64,000 nucleotides of DNA, from assembly GCF_006874465.1 (NCBI RefSeq), contig NZ_VIRL01000002.1, forward strand, positions 266,092 through 330,091. Reading direction: 5' to 3'. Below, piece after piece: positions 44,088 to 52,697 of this stretch (the stretch's first letter is position 1; every line of letters starts with the position of its first letter). Both the position numbers and the translations under genes were made by a program. The notes under the pieces were generated by a model. That model was not told the DNA's origin and searched no databases. It was given only the letters and a program-made list of their open reading frames with translations. This DNA is from Microbispora bryophytorum. Lineage in GTDB: Bacteria > Actinomycetota > Actinomycetes > Streptosporangiales > Streptosporangiaceae.

Positions 44088-44711
44088 ATGAAGACGCAGC
44101 AGACGGCTGAGGGGGTGGCCCGCCCGGCGGGCCGCCCGCGCAGCGAGAAGGCGGAACGGTCGATCATCGAGGCCACTCTCGAACTGCTCGGCGAGGGCAT
44201 CGGCGTGTCGGAGCTGTCCATCGAGTCGATCGCCAGCCGCGCCGGTGTCGGGAAGACCACGATCTACCGCAGGTGGTCCAACAAGGAAGACCTGGTGGTG
44301 GACGCGCTGGCGACGCTCAAGCCGCCGATCCCGCTGCCGCAGGGCGCGACCGTGCGAGACGACCTGGTGACCTACCTCCGAGTGATCCAGGAGGAGTCCC
44401 GCCATCACCGCACCCGCTGCATCATGAACATCGCCATGAGCGACTCGGAGCGGCATCCCCGGCTGGCGGAGCGGTTCCGCGAGCTGGCCGTGGAGCCGCG
44501 CAGGGCGGTGGTGTCGGCGGTTCTGCGGCGCGGCATGGAGACCGGGGAACTGCGCGCGGACCTCGACATCGACATGGCGCTGGCGCTCCTCAGCGGGGCG
44601 ATGATCTGGCTCACGAAGTGGTCCCACGCCGGCGACTCCCAGGCCGACCTTCCCGAGCGGATCGTCGACGAGGCGCTCAAGGGCTTCCGCCCCCGCCCCT
44701 CCGAGTCGTGA
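44088..44711 (+). CDS. TetR-family repressor
   Basis: 207 residues. TetR HTH at about 20-70 (AERSIIEATLELLGEG, then SIESIASRAGVGKTTIYRRWSNKEDLVVDAL). The C-terminal domain resembles TetR_C_16/YcdC-like ligand domains (MALALLSGAMIWLTKW). Probably represses itself and the preceding MFS gene via the inverted repeat near 42464-42480. Its stop codon lies inside the first unit of a 26-bp tandem repeat. Confidence 0.92.
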   Translation: MKTQQTAEGVARPAGRPRSEKAERSIIEATLELLGEGIGVSELSIESIASRAGVGKTTIYRRWSNKEDLVVDALATLKPPIPLPQGATVRDDLVTYLRVIQEESRHHRTRCIMNIAMSDSERHPRLAERFRELAVEPRRAVVSAVLRRGMETGELRADLDIDMALALLSGAMIWLTKWSHAGDSQADLPERIVDEALKGFRPRPSES

Positions 44712-44806
44712 CCCGTCCCTTCACCCCCGAGCCGTGACCTGTCCCTCCGCCCCCGAGCTGTGACCCGGCTCCCCACCCCCGAGCCGCGATGCGGCCCTTC
44801 ACCTCC
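44703..44806. repeat. Four exact-period 26-bp tandem repeats at the end of the tetR gene
   Basis: Units 44703-44728, 44729-44754, 44755-44780 and 44781-44806, each of the form GAGYYGTGACCYG...CCCCC, with a partial fifth from 44807. The first unit contains the last codons and stop of the TetR gene, so the array looks like repeated duplication of that 3' end. Not a CRISPR: there are no unique spacers. Confidence 0.85.
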
Positions 44807-45024
44807 GGGCCGTGACCTGGTCCGTGCGGCCGACGGTCGTACGGACCGCGGCGAGGCCGTGCGCGGGCGACGCCCCCGCCCTGGTCGCCGCCGTCGCCGT
44901 CGTGCGCTGCGCGCGGAACGGCGCGGAGCATCCTCGGGAGAGCCGGGTACCACTGGCGGGAATGGACGCGAGGGCGGGCGGCCGTTCGCCGACCACGCCG
45001 TCTCCTATGACCTCTCCGATATCC
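44807..45024. other. Gap, no gene seen
   Basis: GC-rich sequence between the repeat array and the terminator. A frame starting ACCTGGTCCGTGCGG reads through but has no ribosome site and no recognisable protein. Confidence 0.4.
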
Positions 45025-45063
45025 CCGTGACCGGTGCCGGACGCCTGCCGGCACCGGTCACGG
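45025..45063. terminator. Strong terminator-like hairpin between convergent genes
   Basis: CCGTGACCGGTGCCGG (45025-45040) pairs perfectly with 45048-45063 over 16 bp around a 7-base loop; CTTTCTCG follows on the plus strand. It lies between the TetR gene and the convergent response-regulator gene. Confidence 0.75.
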
Positions 45064-45129
45064 CTTTCTCGTTCCGGGCCTGCCTGTTCCAGACCCGCGT
45101 CGAGCGCATCAGTGGGCCGGTGTCGCAGG

Positions 45130-45849
45130 TCAGGGGCGGTCCGCGAAGCCTGGCCCCGGCGTGCCGCGACCCTCATGACCCGGAGCGGCGGTGGAGCGGG
45201 GAACGACCAGTCCGGTCTCGTACGCCATGACGACGGCCTGGGTCCGGTCGCGCAGGCCGAGCTTGCCCAGCACCCGGCTCACGTGCGTCTTGACCGTCTC
45301 CTCGGTGACGGTCAACCGGGTGGCTATCTCGGCGTTGGACAGCCCCTCGGCCACCAGCCGTAGCACCTGCGTCTCACGCGGGGTGAGCGCGGCCGGGACG
45401 GCGGGCTCGGGCGTCGGCCGGAATCGGGCGAACTCGGCGATGAGGCGGCGGGTGATCGAGGGGGCCAGCAGCGCGTCGCCCGCCGCCACGACGCGGACCG
45501 CGTCGAAGAGACGCTCGGCGGTGACGTCCTTGAGTAGGAAGCCGCCGGCTCCGGCGCGCAGCGCGTCGTAGACGTACTCGTCCAGGTCGAAGGTCGTCAG
45601 GATGAGGACCCGTGTTCCGGAACCGGTGAGCCGTCGGGTGGCCTCGATGCCGTCCATGACCGGCATGCGGATGTCCATGACGACGACGTCGGGGCGCAGC
45701 TCTCGGCATGTCCGGACCGCCTGCGCCCCGTCTGACGCGGTCGCGACGACGACGAAGTCCTGCTGGCTGCCCAGCAGTTCGGCGAAGCCGGTGCGGACGA
45801 CCAGATGGTCGTCGGCCACCACGACGCGGATCGGCGTCACGCCGGTCAC
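45130..45849 (-). CDS. NarL/FixJ-type response regulator
   Basis: 239 residues. Receiver 6-125 with DD (13-14), D59 (VVVMDIRMP) and Lys in GFLLKDVTA. LuxR HTH at about 152-215 (LTPRETQVLRLVAEGLSNAEIATRLTVTEETVKTHVSRVLGKL). ATG overlaps the upstream kinase stop (ATGA). Cognate of the kinase at 45846 and likely regulator of the divergent ABC genes at 47635. Confidence 0.95.
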   Translation of the reverse strand: MTGVTPIRVVVADDHLVVRTGFAELLGSQQDFVVVATASDGAQAVRTCRELRPDVVVMDIRMPVMDGIEATRRLTGSGTRVLILTTFDLDEYVYDALRAGAGGFLLKDVTAERLFDAVRVVAAGDALLAPSITRRLIAEFARFRPTPEPAVPAALTPRETQVLRLVAEGLSNAEIATRLTVTEETVKTHVSRVLGKLGLRDRTQAVVMAYETGLVVPRSTAAPGHEGRGTPGPGFADRP

Positions 45850-47498
45850 GGGTGCCCTCCCTCAGGGGAGGCGGGTGCGACAGGGCCACCACGGCAGGCA
45901 GGACCATCAGGGTACGCAGGACTGTCAGGGTGCGCAGGACTGCCAGGGGCGCCGCAAGCCGGGGAACCCTCGGCACCCGGGAGGCGGGGGAGGCGCGCCT
46001 CCACGATGAATCCGCCGCCGGCCGCGGAGCCGATGCGGAGTTCGCCGCCGACGGCGGCGGCCCGTTCCCGCATCCCGGCCAATCCGTGGCCGGGTAATCC
46101 GTGTTCGGCCGATTCGTGTTCGGTGAACGCGCGATCGGTCATGCCGTCGTGCACGCGCGCGTCTCTGGATGGGCCGGCTCCGCCGGGCACGACGGCGCCG
46201 CCCGGAATGCCCATGTCGTCGGACCCGCAGGTGCCGGTCGTCGTGCCGGAGGAGAGCGGAACGCCGGGGCCGTTGTCCCGTACGCGAAGCCGCAGAGCGT
46301 CGCGGGTGTAGTGCAGCTCCACGTCGACGGCGGCGCCCGGCGCGTGCCGCCGGGCGTTGGTGAGCGCCTCCTGGATGATTCGGTAGGCGGCGAGCTCGAC
46401 GCCGGGATCGAGCACGGCCGGGTAACCGCTGAGAACGAGGCGCACGGCTGTTCCCGCGGCGTCGCGCGCCTCGTCGAGCAGCGCGTTCAGCTCGGCCAGC
46501 CGCAGGCCGGGCTGCGGGCGCAGATCCGCAGCCCGTTTCCTGTCGTCCTCGCGGAGCACGCCGAGCAGGCGCCGCATCTCGGTCAGCGCCGCACGGGCGG
46601 TGTCGCCGATCGCCCGCAGCCGCTCCGCCCCGGCGGACGGCATGCCCGGTACGGCGACACGGGCCGTCTCCGCCTGTACGGCGACCATGGAGATGTGGTG
46701 GGCGACCACGTCGTGCAGTTCCCGGGCGATGCGCGCCCGCTCGCCGCGCGCGGTGTGTTCCAGCAGGGTGCCGGCGATGACCTGCCGGGCGGCCAGGTTG
46801 TCCGCGGCCTCACCTCTGGCCCGCCGGGCGACTCCGGCCAGGGCCGCCGCCGGGGCGATGCACGCAAGCAGCAGGACGAGGACGCGCGTCTCGCCCTCAG
46901 CGGGAACGAGCATCTCCACCCCTCGGGGTGGGGTCCAGCCGGGCAGGCCGAGCAGCGCCGCCACGACGTACGGTACGGCGAGTAAGGGGCCGAGCCACCG
47001 CGCTCCGGTGAGACCGAGCCGGTAGAGGCAGACCACCACGATGGCCGCGCCTGCGATGGTGAGCGTCCGGAAGGCCGTGAACGACAGCAGGCCCGCGACG
47101 CCGACGGCCACGGCGGCGGTGGCGGGCTGGGTCCGCAGGAACACGACCGGCACCGTGGTGGCCAGGGCGAGCAGGCCGAACGCGACCAGACGCAGCGAGG
47201 CTCCGGCGGGATCGCCCCCCGGGCCGGTGAGCGGCGTGAGCGCGGTGCCCGTGCCCGTGCCGGTACCTGTGCCCATTGGGATGCCCGGAGCGCTCGATGC
47301 CATGCCCACCGGTGTGCTCACGCCGTGCCCGAACAAGGGCGGCGCGGTCGCGCCGCGGGCGTGCGCGACCGCTTCGGCCAGCGCGAGCAGGGCGGCGAGC
47401 ACTCCCAGCGCGACGGGCGCGTACGAGGCCCGGAAGGCAGGTGTCCGCGCGCGAAGCGTCCACCCCTGTCTGTCTCTCCGGTCGTCCGCGCGCTCCAC
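45846..47498 (-). CDS. Sensor histidine kinase with unusual insertions
   Basis: 550 residues. About six transmembrane helices lie in residues 28-225, with one extracytoplasmic loop (about 47-100) holding GTGTGTGTGT. H262 in ELHDVVAHHISM is the phosphorylation site, N box QEALTNARRHAPG. The G1 box NGPGVPL is followed by an unusual ~50-residue Gly/Asp/His-rich insertion before the G2 box GHGLAGMRERAA. The C-terminal tail carries six-residue repeats (HPDSPA, YPDGPA). These low-complexity parts vary in the family and are likely disordered. Paired with the response regulator. Confidence 0.92.
   Translation of the reverse strand: MERADDRRDRQGWTLRARTPAFRASYAPVALGVLAALLALAEAVAHARGATAPPLFGHGVSTPVGMASSAPGIPMGTGTGTGTGTALTPLTGPGGDPAGASLRLVAFGLLALATTVPVVFLRTQPATAAVAVGVAGLLSFTAFRTLTIAGAAIVVVCLYRLGLTGARWLGPLLAVPYVVAALLGLPGWTPPRGVEMLVPAEGETRVLVLLLACIAPAAALAGVARRARGEAADNLAARQVIAGTLLEHTARGERARIARELHDVVAHHISMVAVQAETARVAVPGMPSAGAERLRAIGDTARAALTEMRRLLGVLREDDRKRAADLRPQPGLRLAELNALLDEARDAAGTAVRLVLSGYPAVLDPGVELAAYRIIQEALTNARRHAPGAAVDVELHYTRDALRLRVRDNGPGVPLSSGTTTGTCGSDDMGIPGGAVVPGGAGPSRDARVHDGMTDRAFTEHESAEHGLPGHGLAGMRERAAAVGGELRIGSAAGGGFIVEARLPRLPGAEGSPACGAPGSPAHPDSPAYPDGPACRGGPVAPASPEGGHP
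45899..45952 (-). repeat. Three 18-bp tandem repeats in the kinase C-terminus
   Basis: Units 45899-45916, 45917-45934 and 45935-45952 (CAGGACTGTCAGGGTGCG and variants) keep the reading frame and encode the six-residue repeats at the end of the histidine kinase. Confidence 0.75.
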
Positions 47499-47634
47499 GG
47501 GAGGAGATTGTCCCAGGCATTCCCTTTCCGGACATCCCTCACAGGAGGGATGGAAGGTCCCTCACGTCGGGGAGAGCGAAGATCGCTCCCCACCGTGACG
47601 CCGCGCGTTCCCGCCGCCGCCTAACCTGCCGGGC

Positions 47635-48573
47635 ATGCGAGCGGCCATCGAAGTAATCGGACTGCGCAAGCGCTACGGCCGCACCGTGGCGCTGGACGGG
47701 ATGTCCTTCACCGTGCTCCCGGGCCGGGTCACCGGTTTCGTCGGGCCCAACGGCGCGGGCAAGTCCACCACGATGCGGGTGATCCTCGGCCTCGACGCGG
47801 CCGACGAGGGCTCCGCGCTGATCGGCGGCCGGCCGTACCGGAGCCTGCGGGCTCCTCTGTGCCAGGTCGGCGCCCTGCTGGACGCCGCCGCGTTGCAGCC
47901 GTCCCGTACGGCGCGCAACCACCTGCTGTGGCTGGCCCACTCCCAGGGGCTGGGCGCGCGGCGGGTCGACGAGGTGATCGAGCAGGTCGGGCTGGGGGCC
48001 GTGGCGCGGCGCAGGGCGGGCGGGTTCTCGCTCGGCATGCGGCAGCGTCTCGGCATCGCCGCCGCGCTGCTCGGGGATCCGCCCGTCCTCCTGCTGGACG
48101 AGCCGGTCAACGGCCTCGACCCGGAGGGCGTCGTGTGGATCCGCGGCCTGCTGCGGTCACTGGCCGCCGAGGGACGCGCGGTGCTGGTGTCCAGCCACCT
48201 GATGAGCGAGATGCAGGACATGGCCGACCACCTCGTGGTGGCGGGCCGGGGGCGGGTTGTAGAAGACACGAGCGTCGCCGACCTGATCGCCGCCGCCTCC
48301 GACGGGCGGGTCACGCTGCGCACGACCGCGCGTACGGAGGCGATGGAGGCCCTGGCCCGCGCCGGCGCCACGGTGGCCGTCCAGGACCGCGACACGCTCA
48401 CCGTCTCGGGGCTGGAGGCCGGGCGGATCGTCGCCCTGCTCGGTGCGAACGACGTGCCGTTCTCGGAGGTGGCCGCGCACCGGGCGTCGCTGGAGGAGGC
48501 GTACATGGAGCTGACCAGGGACGCGGTCGAGTTCCGCGCCACGACCCCGCGAGACGGGACGGCGACCTCATGA
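47635..48573 (+). CDS. ABC transporter ATP-binding protein
   Basis: 312 residues. Walker A GPNGAGKST, signature GGFSLGMRQRLGIAAALLG, Walker B VLLLDEP, H switch in LVSSHLMSEM and a C-terminal extension of about 70 residues (DUF4162-like). Closely similar to the ATPase at 33414. First gene of a coupled three-gene operon, 136 bp from the divergent kinase gene. Confidence 0.93.
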   Translation: MRAAIEVIGLRKRYGRTVALDGMSFTVLPGRVTGFVGPNGAGKSTTMRVILGLDAADEGSALIGGRPYRSLRAPLCQVGALLDAAALQPSRTARNHLLWLAHSQGLGARRVDEVIEQVGLGAVARRRAGGFSLGMRQRLGIAAALLGDPPVLLLDEPVNGLDPEGVVWIRGLLRSLAAEGRAVLVSSHLMSEMQDMADHLVVAGRGRVVEDTSVADLIAAASDGRVTLRTTARTEAMEALARAGATVAVQDRDTLTVSGLEAGRIVALLGANDVPFSEVAAHRASLEEAYMELTRDAVEFRATTPRDGTATS

Positions 48574-50141
48574 CGGACCCCTCGACGGCCATGACAGACC
48601 CCACGACGGGCGGGCGCGACGGCTTTCCGCACCTGGTCCGTGCTGAATGGACCAAGTTCAGGACCGTACGCGGCTGGGTGGCCGGTATGACCCTCGCCGT
48701 GGTGCTCGTCGTGGCGCTGGGGCTGCTGTCCGCGGCGGGCAGCCACGCCTCCTGCGGCATGGGCGGCGTCGAGACCGCCTGCACGCTCACGACCGGGCCG
48801 GGCGGTGAGGCCGTGAGCGACCGCTTCTTCTTTGTCCACCGCCGGTTGGACGGCGACGGCTCGATCACCGTGCGGGTGGACTCCATGACCGGGCAGATCC
48901 GGCTTCCCGACGCCAGCCCGGGGGTGCGCAACGTCGTGGCAGGAGTCGTGCCGTGGGCGAAGGCCGGGATCATGGTCAAGGACGGCGTCCGGGAGGGCGC
49001 GTCGTACGCCGCGGTGATGGTCACCGCCCGGCACGGGGTGCGGATGCAGCACGACTTCACCGAGGACGTCGCGGGCGGGTCAGGCGGCGTCTCGCCGGGG
49101 TCGCCGCGCTGGCTGCGGCTGACTCGGTCGGGCGGCACCTTGACCGGCTACGAGTCGGTGGACGGCAGGCGGTGGACCGTGGTCGGCACGGCCCGTCCGG
49201 CCCATCTGCCGGCCACGGTGGAGGCCGGCATGTTCGTGGCATCCCCGGGCGACCTGACGGTGAGCAGAGGGGATCTGGGCGGCGCCTCCGTCCAGGTCCG
49301 GTTCACCGAGGCGACCGCCGTCCTCGACCAGGTCCGGGTGGAGGGCCGGGCGGGCGGCACGTGGAGCCATGACGACGTCGGCGTGGCGTACGAGGCCGAC
49401 GGCAGGACGCCCCACCACCCGGGCCGGTTCACCGAGTCCGGCGGAGCGTTCGCGATCACCGGGGTAGGCGACGTCGCGCCGAGCGTAGACGGCGTGCGGG
49501 TCGAGAGCACGCTCTCCGGCCTGGTCGCCGGGCTGGTCGCGGTGATCGTCGTGGCGGTGCTGTTCGTCAGCGCGGAACACCGGCGGGGCCTGTTCCGCAC
49601 CACTGCGCTGGCGGCACCACGGCGGGGCCGGGCCTTCGCGGCCAAGGCCGTGGTCGTCGGCGCGGTGGCCTTCGCCGCCGGCCTGACCGCCGCCGCCCTC
49701 ACCGTTCCCCTCGGCGCACGCGTCCTGCGGGCGAACGGCAACGCCGTCCTCCCGGTGAGCACGTTCACCGAGCTGCGGGTCGTGGCCGGTGTCGCGGCAC
49801 TGACGGCCGCCGTCGCGGTCCTCGCCCTCGCCTGCGGCGCACTGGTGCGCCGGGGCGCGGCAGCGGTCACCGTGGTGGCCGGGCTGGTCGTGGTGCCGCA
49901 CATCCTCGCGACCGCATCCGTTCTGCCCCTGAGCGTGGCGCGGTGGCTGCTGCGGCTCACTCCGGCGGCCGGGTTCGCGGTGCAGCAGAGCGTTCCGGAG
50001 TACGCCCAGGTGCTCGGCTACTACAGCCCCCAGGGCGGCTACTATCCGCTGCCGCCCCTCGCCGGGCTCGCCGTGCTCTGCGGCTATGCCGCACTCGCCG
50101 CCGTACTGGCCGCCGTACGCATCCGCAAGGGGGACGCGTGA
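48570..50141 (+). CDS. ABC-2 permease with a large extracytoplasmic concanavalin-like domain
   Basis: 523 residues. The N-terminal helix (LVRAEWTKFRTVRGWVAGMTLAVVLVVALGLLSAAG, about 23-57) is typical of permeases. It is followed by about 250 extracytoplasmic residues that look like a DUF1349/LamG-type beta sandwich (DGDGSITVRVDSM, PWAKAGIMVKDG, SPRWLRLTRSGGTLTGYESVDGRRWTVVG, VEAGMFVASP). Then come about five helices from residue 310 (TLSGLVAGLVAVIVVAVLFVSAEHRRGLFRTTALAAPRRG). ATG overlaps the ATPase stop (ATGA). The inserted domain may bind a glycan or peptide outside the cell. Confidence 0.85.
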   Translation: MTDPSTAMTDPTTGGRDGFPHLVRAEWTKFRTVRGWVAGMTLAVVLVVALGLLSAAGSHASCGMGGVETACTLTTGPGGEAVSDRFFFVHRRLDGDGSITVRVDSMTGQIRLPDASPGVRNVVAGVVPWAKAGIMVKDGVREGASYAAVMVTARHGVRMQHDFTEDVAGGSGGVSPGSPRWLRLTRSGGTLTGYESVDGRRWTVVGTARPAHLPATVEAGMFVASPGDLTVSRGDLGGASVQVRFTEATAVLDQVRVEGRAGGTWSHDDVGVAYEADGRTPHHPGRFTESGGAFAITGVGDVAPSVDGVRVESTLSGLVAGLVAVIVVAVLFVSAEHRRGLFRTTALAAPRRGRAFAAKAVVVGAVAFAAGLTAAALTVPLGARVLRANGNAVLPVSTFTELRVVAGVAALTAAVAVLALACGALVRRGAAAVTVVAGLVVVPHILATASVLPLSVARWLLRLTPAAGFAVQQSVPEYAQVLGYYSPQGGYYPLPPLAGLAVLCGYAALAAVLAAVRIRKGDA

Positions 50142-50920
50142 GACGCGAGCTTCGCGCGGAGTGGACCAAGGCGCGCACCGCACCGGGCACGGCGTGGCTA
50201 CTGTCGGCCGTCGTCGTGCTCAGCGCCGCCGCGAGCGCCGCCGTGGCCGCGACCGTCTCCTGTACGGCGGGGGGCTGCGACCAGGACGTCCCCCGGCTCG
50301 GCCTCGCCGGGATCCAGGCGGGCCAGGCGGCCGTGGCCGTCCTGGCCGTGTTCGCGGTCACCGGCGAGTACGGCACCGGCATGATCGCGACGACGTTCGC
50401 GGCGATGCCGCGCCGGGGCCGGGTTCTGGCCGCGAAGGCCGCCGTCCTCACCGGCCTGACGCTGGCCGCCGGGACGGTCGCGGTGCTCGCGTCCGTGCTG
50501 GCGGCGCGGCTCATCCTGCCGGGCAACGGGTTCACGGCCGCCGGCGGCCACCCGCCGCCGTCCCTGGCCGACGGCCCGACGCTGGGCGCGGCGGCCGGCA
50601 CGGTGCTCTACCTCGCGCTGATCGCCCTGTTCAGCCTCGGCGCCGCCACCGCCGTGCGGGACTCCGCGACCGCGGCCGGCGTGGTGTGCGGCGTGCTGTA
50701 CGTGCTGCCGCTCATCCCGCGCATGGTCGCCGACCCGGGCTGGCGGCGGCTGCTCTGGCAGGCCACGCCGGCGAACGCCGGGCTCGCGGTCCAGACGACC
50801 ACGCACCTGGACGACCTTCCGCTCGGCCCGTGGGAGGGCCTCGGCGTGGCGGCCGCCTGGGCCGCCGCGGCGTTGCTCGGCGCCTGGTTGCTGGTCCGCA
50901 CGCGCGACGTGCGGGCCTAG
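50138..50920 (+). CDS. ABC-2 type permease
   Basis: 260 residues from a GTG overlapping the previous stop (GTGA). It begins LRAEWTKARTAPGTAWLLSAVVVL and has the loop YGTGMIATTFAAMPRRGRVLAAKAAVL shared with the other permeases in this window. Six helices. Partner of the preceding permease and ATPase. Its stop overlaps the stop of the convergent NAD synthetase gene by three bases. Confidence 0.88.
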   Translation: MRRELRAEWTKARTAPGTAWLLSAVVVLSAAASAAVAATVSCTAGGCDQDVPRLGLAGIQAGQAAVAVLAVFAVTGEYGTGMIATTFAAMPRRGRVLAAKAAVLTGLTLAAGTVAVLASVLAARLILPGNGFTAAGGHPPPSLADGPTLGAAAGTVLYLALIALFSLGAATAVRDSATAAGVVCGVLYVLPLIPRMVADPGWRRLLWQATPANAGLAVQTTTHLDDLPLGPWEGLGVAAAWAAAALLGAWLLVRTRDVRA

Positions 50921-52665
50921 AGGCGCTCGCGCCACCGGGTGGTGATGGGCAGGCGGCGGTCGCGGCCGAAGTTCTTGGGCGTGATCTTCGGACCCGGCGG
51001 GTACTGACGGCGCTTGTACTCGGCCAGGTCCACCAGCCGGATGATCTGTGTAACCAGCTCGGGGTCGTGACCGGCCGCGACCAGCTCGTCGCGGCCCATG
51101 TCCCGCTCGACGTAGTCGCGCAGCAGCCGGTCGAGCACCTCGTACGGCGGGAGCGAGTCGGTGTCGCGCTGGTCGGGCCGCAGCTCCGCGCTCGGCTCCT
51201 TGGTGATCGAGTTCTCCGGGATCGGGGGCTGTCCCGGCTGGGCGTTGCGCCACTCCGCGAGCTTCCAGACCACGCTCTTGAGCACGTCCTTGATCGGGGC
51301 GAACCCGCCCGCCGAGTCGCCGTACAGCGTGGAGTAGCCGGTGGCCAGCTCGCTCTTGTTGCCGGTGGTCAGCACCAGGTGGCCGTGCTCGTTCGACAGG
51401 CTCATCAGCAGCATGCCGCGCACGCGTGCCTGCAGGTTCTCGGCCGCCAGGCCGTGCAGCTCGATCTCCTTCTCGAACCCCGCGACGATGTCGGCGATCG
51501 GCACCATCTGAGAGTTGATCCCCTGGCGGCGCACCAGTTCCTCCGCGTCGGTGATGGAGTGGTCCGAGGAGTAACGCGAGGGCATCAGCACCACGTGGAC
51601 CCGCTCTGCCCCGACGGCGTCGGCGGCGATCGTGGCGACGAGGGCGGAGTCGATGCCGCCGGACAGACCGAGGATGACCGAGCGGAAGCCGTTCTTGCGC
51701 ACGTAGTCGCGCACGCCGAGCACGAGCGCGTGGTAGATCTCGGCCAGGTCGTCCAGCCGCCCGGCGACGACCGGCGCCTCCGGCTCGTACGGCTCGACCG
51801 GCGCGGCCGACAGCAGCACCCGCTCGACCGTGATGACCGTGCCGTCGTGCGCCTCATGGCGCGACTCGCCCAGCTCGCCCGCGCCCTCCGGGAGCTCCAG
51901 GTCGGTGACGAGCAGGTCCTCCTCGAACTGCGGCGCGCGGGCGACCAGTTCCCCGGAGGCGTCCACGATGAGCGAGTCGCCGTCGAAGACCAGTTCGTCC
52001 TGACCGCCGACCATGTTCACGTACGCGAGCGCGCAGCCCGCCTCGCGGGCTCGCCGCGCGCACAGCTCCAGCCGCACGTCGTCCTTGTTCGTCTCGTACG
52101 GCGAGCCGTTGGGGACGACGAGCAGGCCGGCGCCGGCCTCGGCGACCACCGAGACGGGACCGCCGTCCTGCCACAGGTCCTCGCACACGGCCACGGCGAC
52201 GTCCACGCCGTGCAGGCGGAAGATCGGCAGGCGGTCGCCGCGCACGAAGTAGCGGTACTCGTCGAACACCCCGTAGTTCGGCAGGTGGTGCTTGGCCGAC
52301 TTCGTCACCACCTGGCCCTCGTGGAGCAGCGCGACCGCGTCGAGCGGGGCGCCCTTGGGCTGTCCCACGCGCGGGGCGAGGTCGGCCCGGTCGAGGTAGC
52401 CCACCACGACGGGGAGGTCGCCGAGGCCCTCGTCGGCGAGCCGCGTGGCCGCCTTCGACAGCGCCGTGACCGACGCCTCCGCGAACGACGACCGGAGCAC
52501 CAGGTCCTCGGCGGGGTAGCCGGTCAGGAACATCTCGGGGAACACCACGAGGTGCGCGCCGCGCTCGGCGGCCCTGCGGGTCCACTCGACGAGCATGTCG
52601 GCGTTGCCGGCGATGTCACCGACGACCGGATTGGTCTGGGCGAGAGCGATACGCAGTTGAGCCAC
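50917..52665 (-). CDS. nadE: Glutamine-dependent NAD+ synthetase
   Basis: 582 residues. An N-terminal nitrilase-like glutaminase has its triad E44 (FPEMF), K125 (AKHHLPN) and C161 (AVCEDLW). The C-terminal synthetase has the ATP-pyrophosphatase loop SGGIDS (333-338) and GNKSELATGYSTLYGD. It makes NAD+ from deamido-NAD+ with ATP and glutamine nitrogen, cytoplasmic. The length is right for the actinobacterial two-domain form. Proximity to the glutamine genes downstream may be coincidental. Confidence 0.96.
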   Translation of the reverse strand: MAQLRIALAQTNPVVGDIAGNADMLVEWTRRAAERGAHLVVFPEMFLTGYPAEDLVLRSSFAEASVTALSKAATRLADEGLGDLPVVVGYLDRADLAPRVGQPKGAPLDAVALLHEGQVVTKSAKHHLPNYGVFDEYRYFVRGDRLPIFRLHGVDVAVAVCEDLWQDGGPVSVVAEAGAGLLVVPNGSPYETNKDDVRLELCARRAREAGCALAYVNMVGGQDELVFDGDSLIVDASGELVARAPQFEEDLLVTDLELPEGAGELGESRHEAHDGTVITVERVLLSAAPVEPYEPEAPVVAGRLDDLAEIYHALVLGVRDYVRKNGFRSVILGLSGGIDSALVATIAADAVGAERVHVVLMPSRYSSDHSITDAEELVRRQGINSQMVPIADIVAGFEKEIELHGLAAENLQARVRGMLLMSLSNEHGHLVLTTGNKSELATGYSTLYGDSAGGFAPIKDVLKSVVWKLAEWRNAQPGQPPIPENSITKEPSAELRPDQRDTDSLPPYEVLDRLLRDYVERDMGRDELVAAGHDPELVTQIIRLVDLAEYKRRQYPPGPKITPKNFGRDRRLPITTRWRERL

Positions 52666-52697
52666 GGTCCCACCCTAAAGTGTCCGATTCGTTGTCG

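Noticed and set aside
44703..44806. CRISPR array
   Set aside because: Direct head-to-tail repeats with no unique spacers and no cas genes.
33414..50920. The two ABC/two-component modules as lantibiotic or bacteriocin biosynthesis
   Set aside because: No precursor peptide, modification or protease genes were found near either module.
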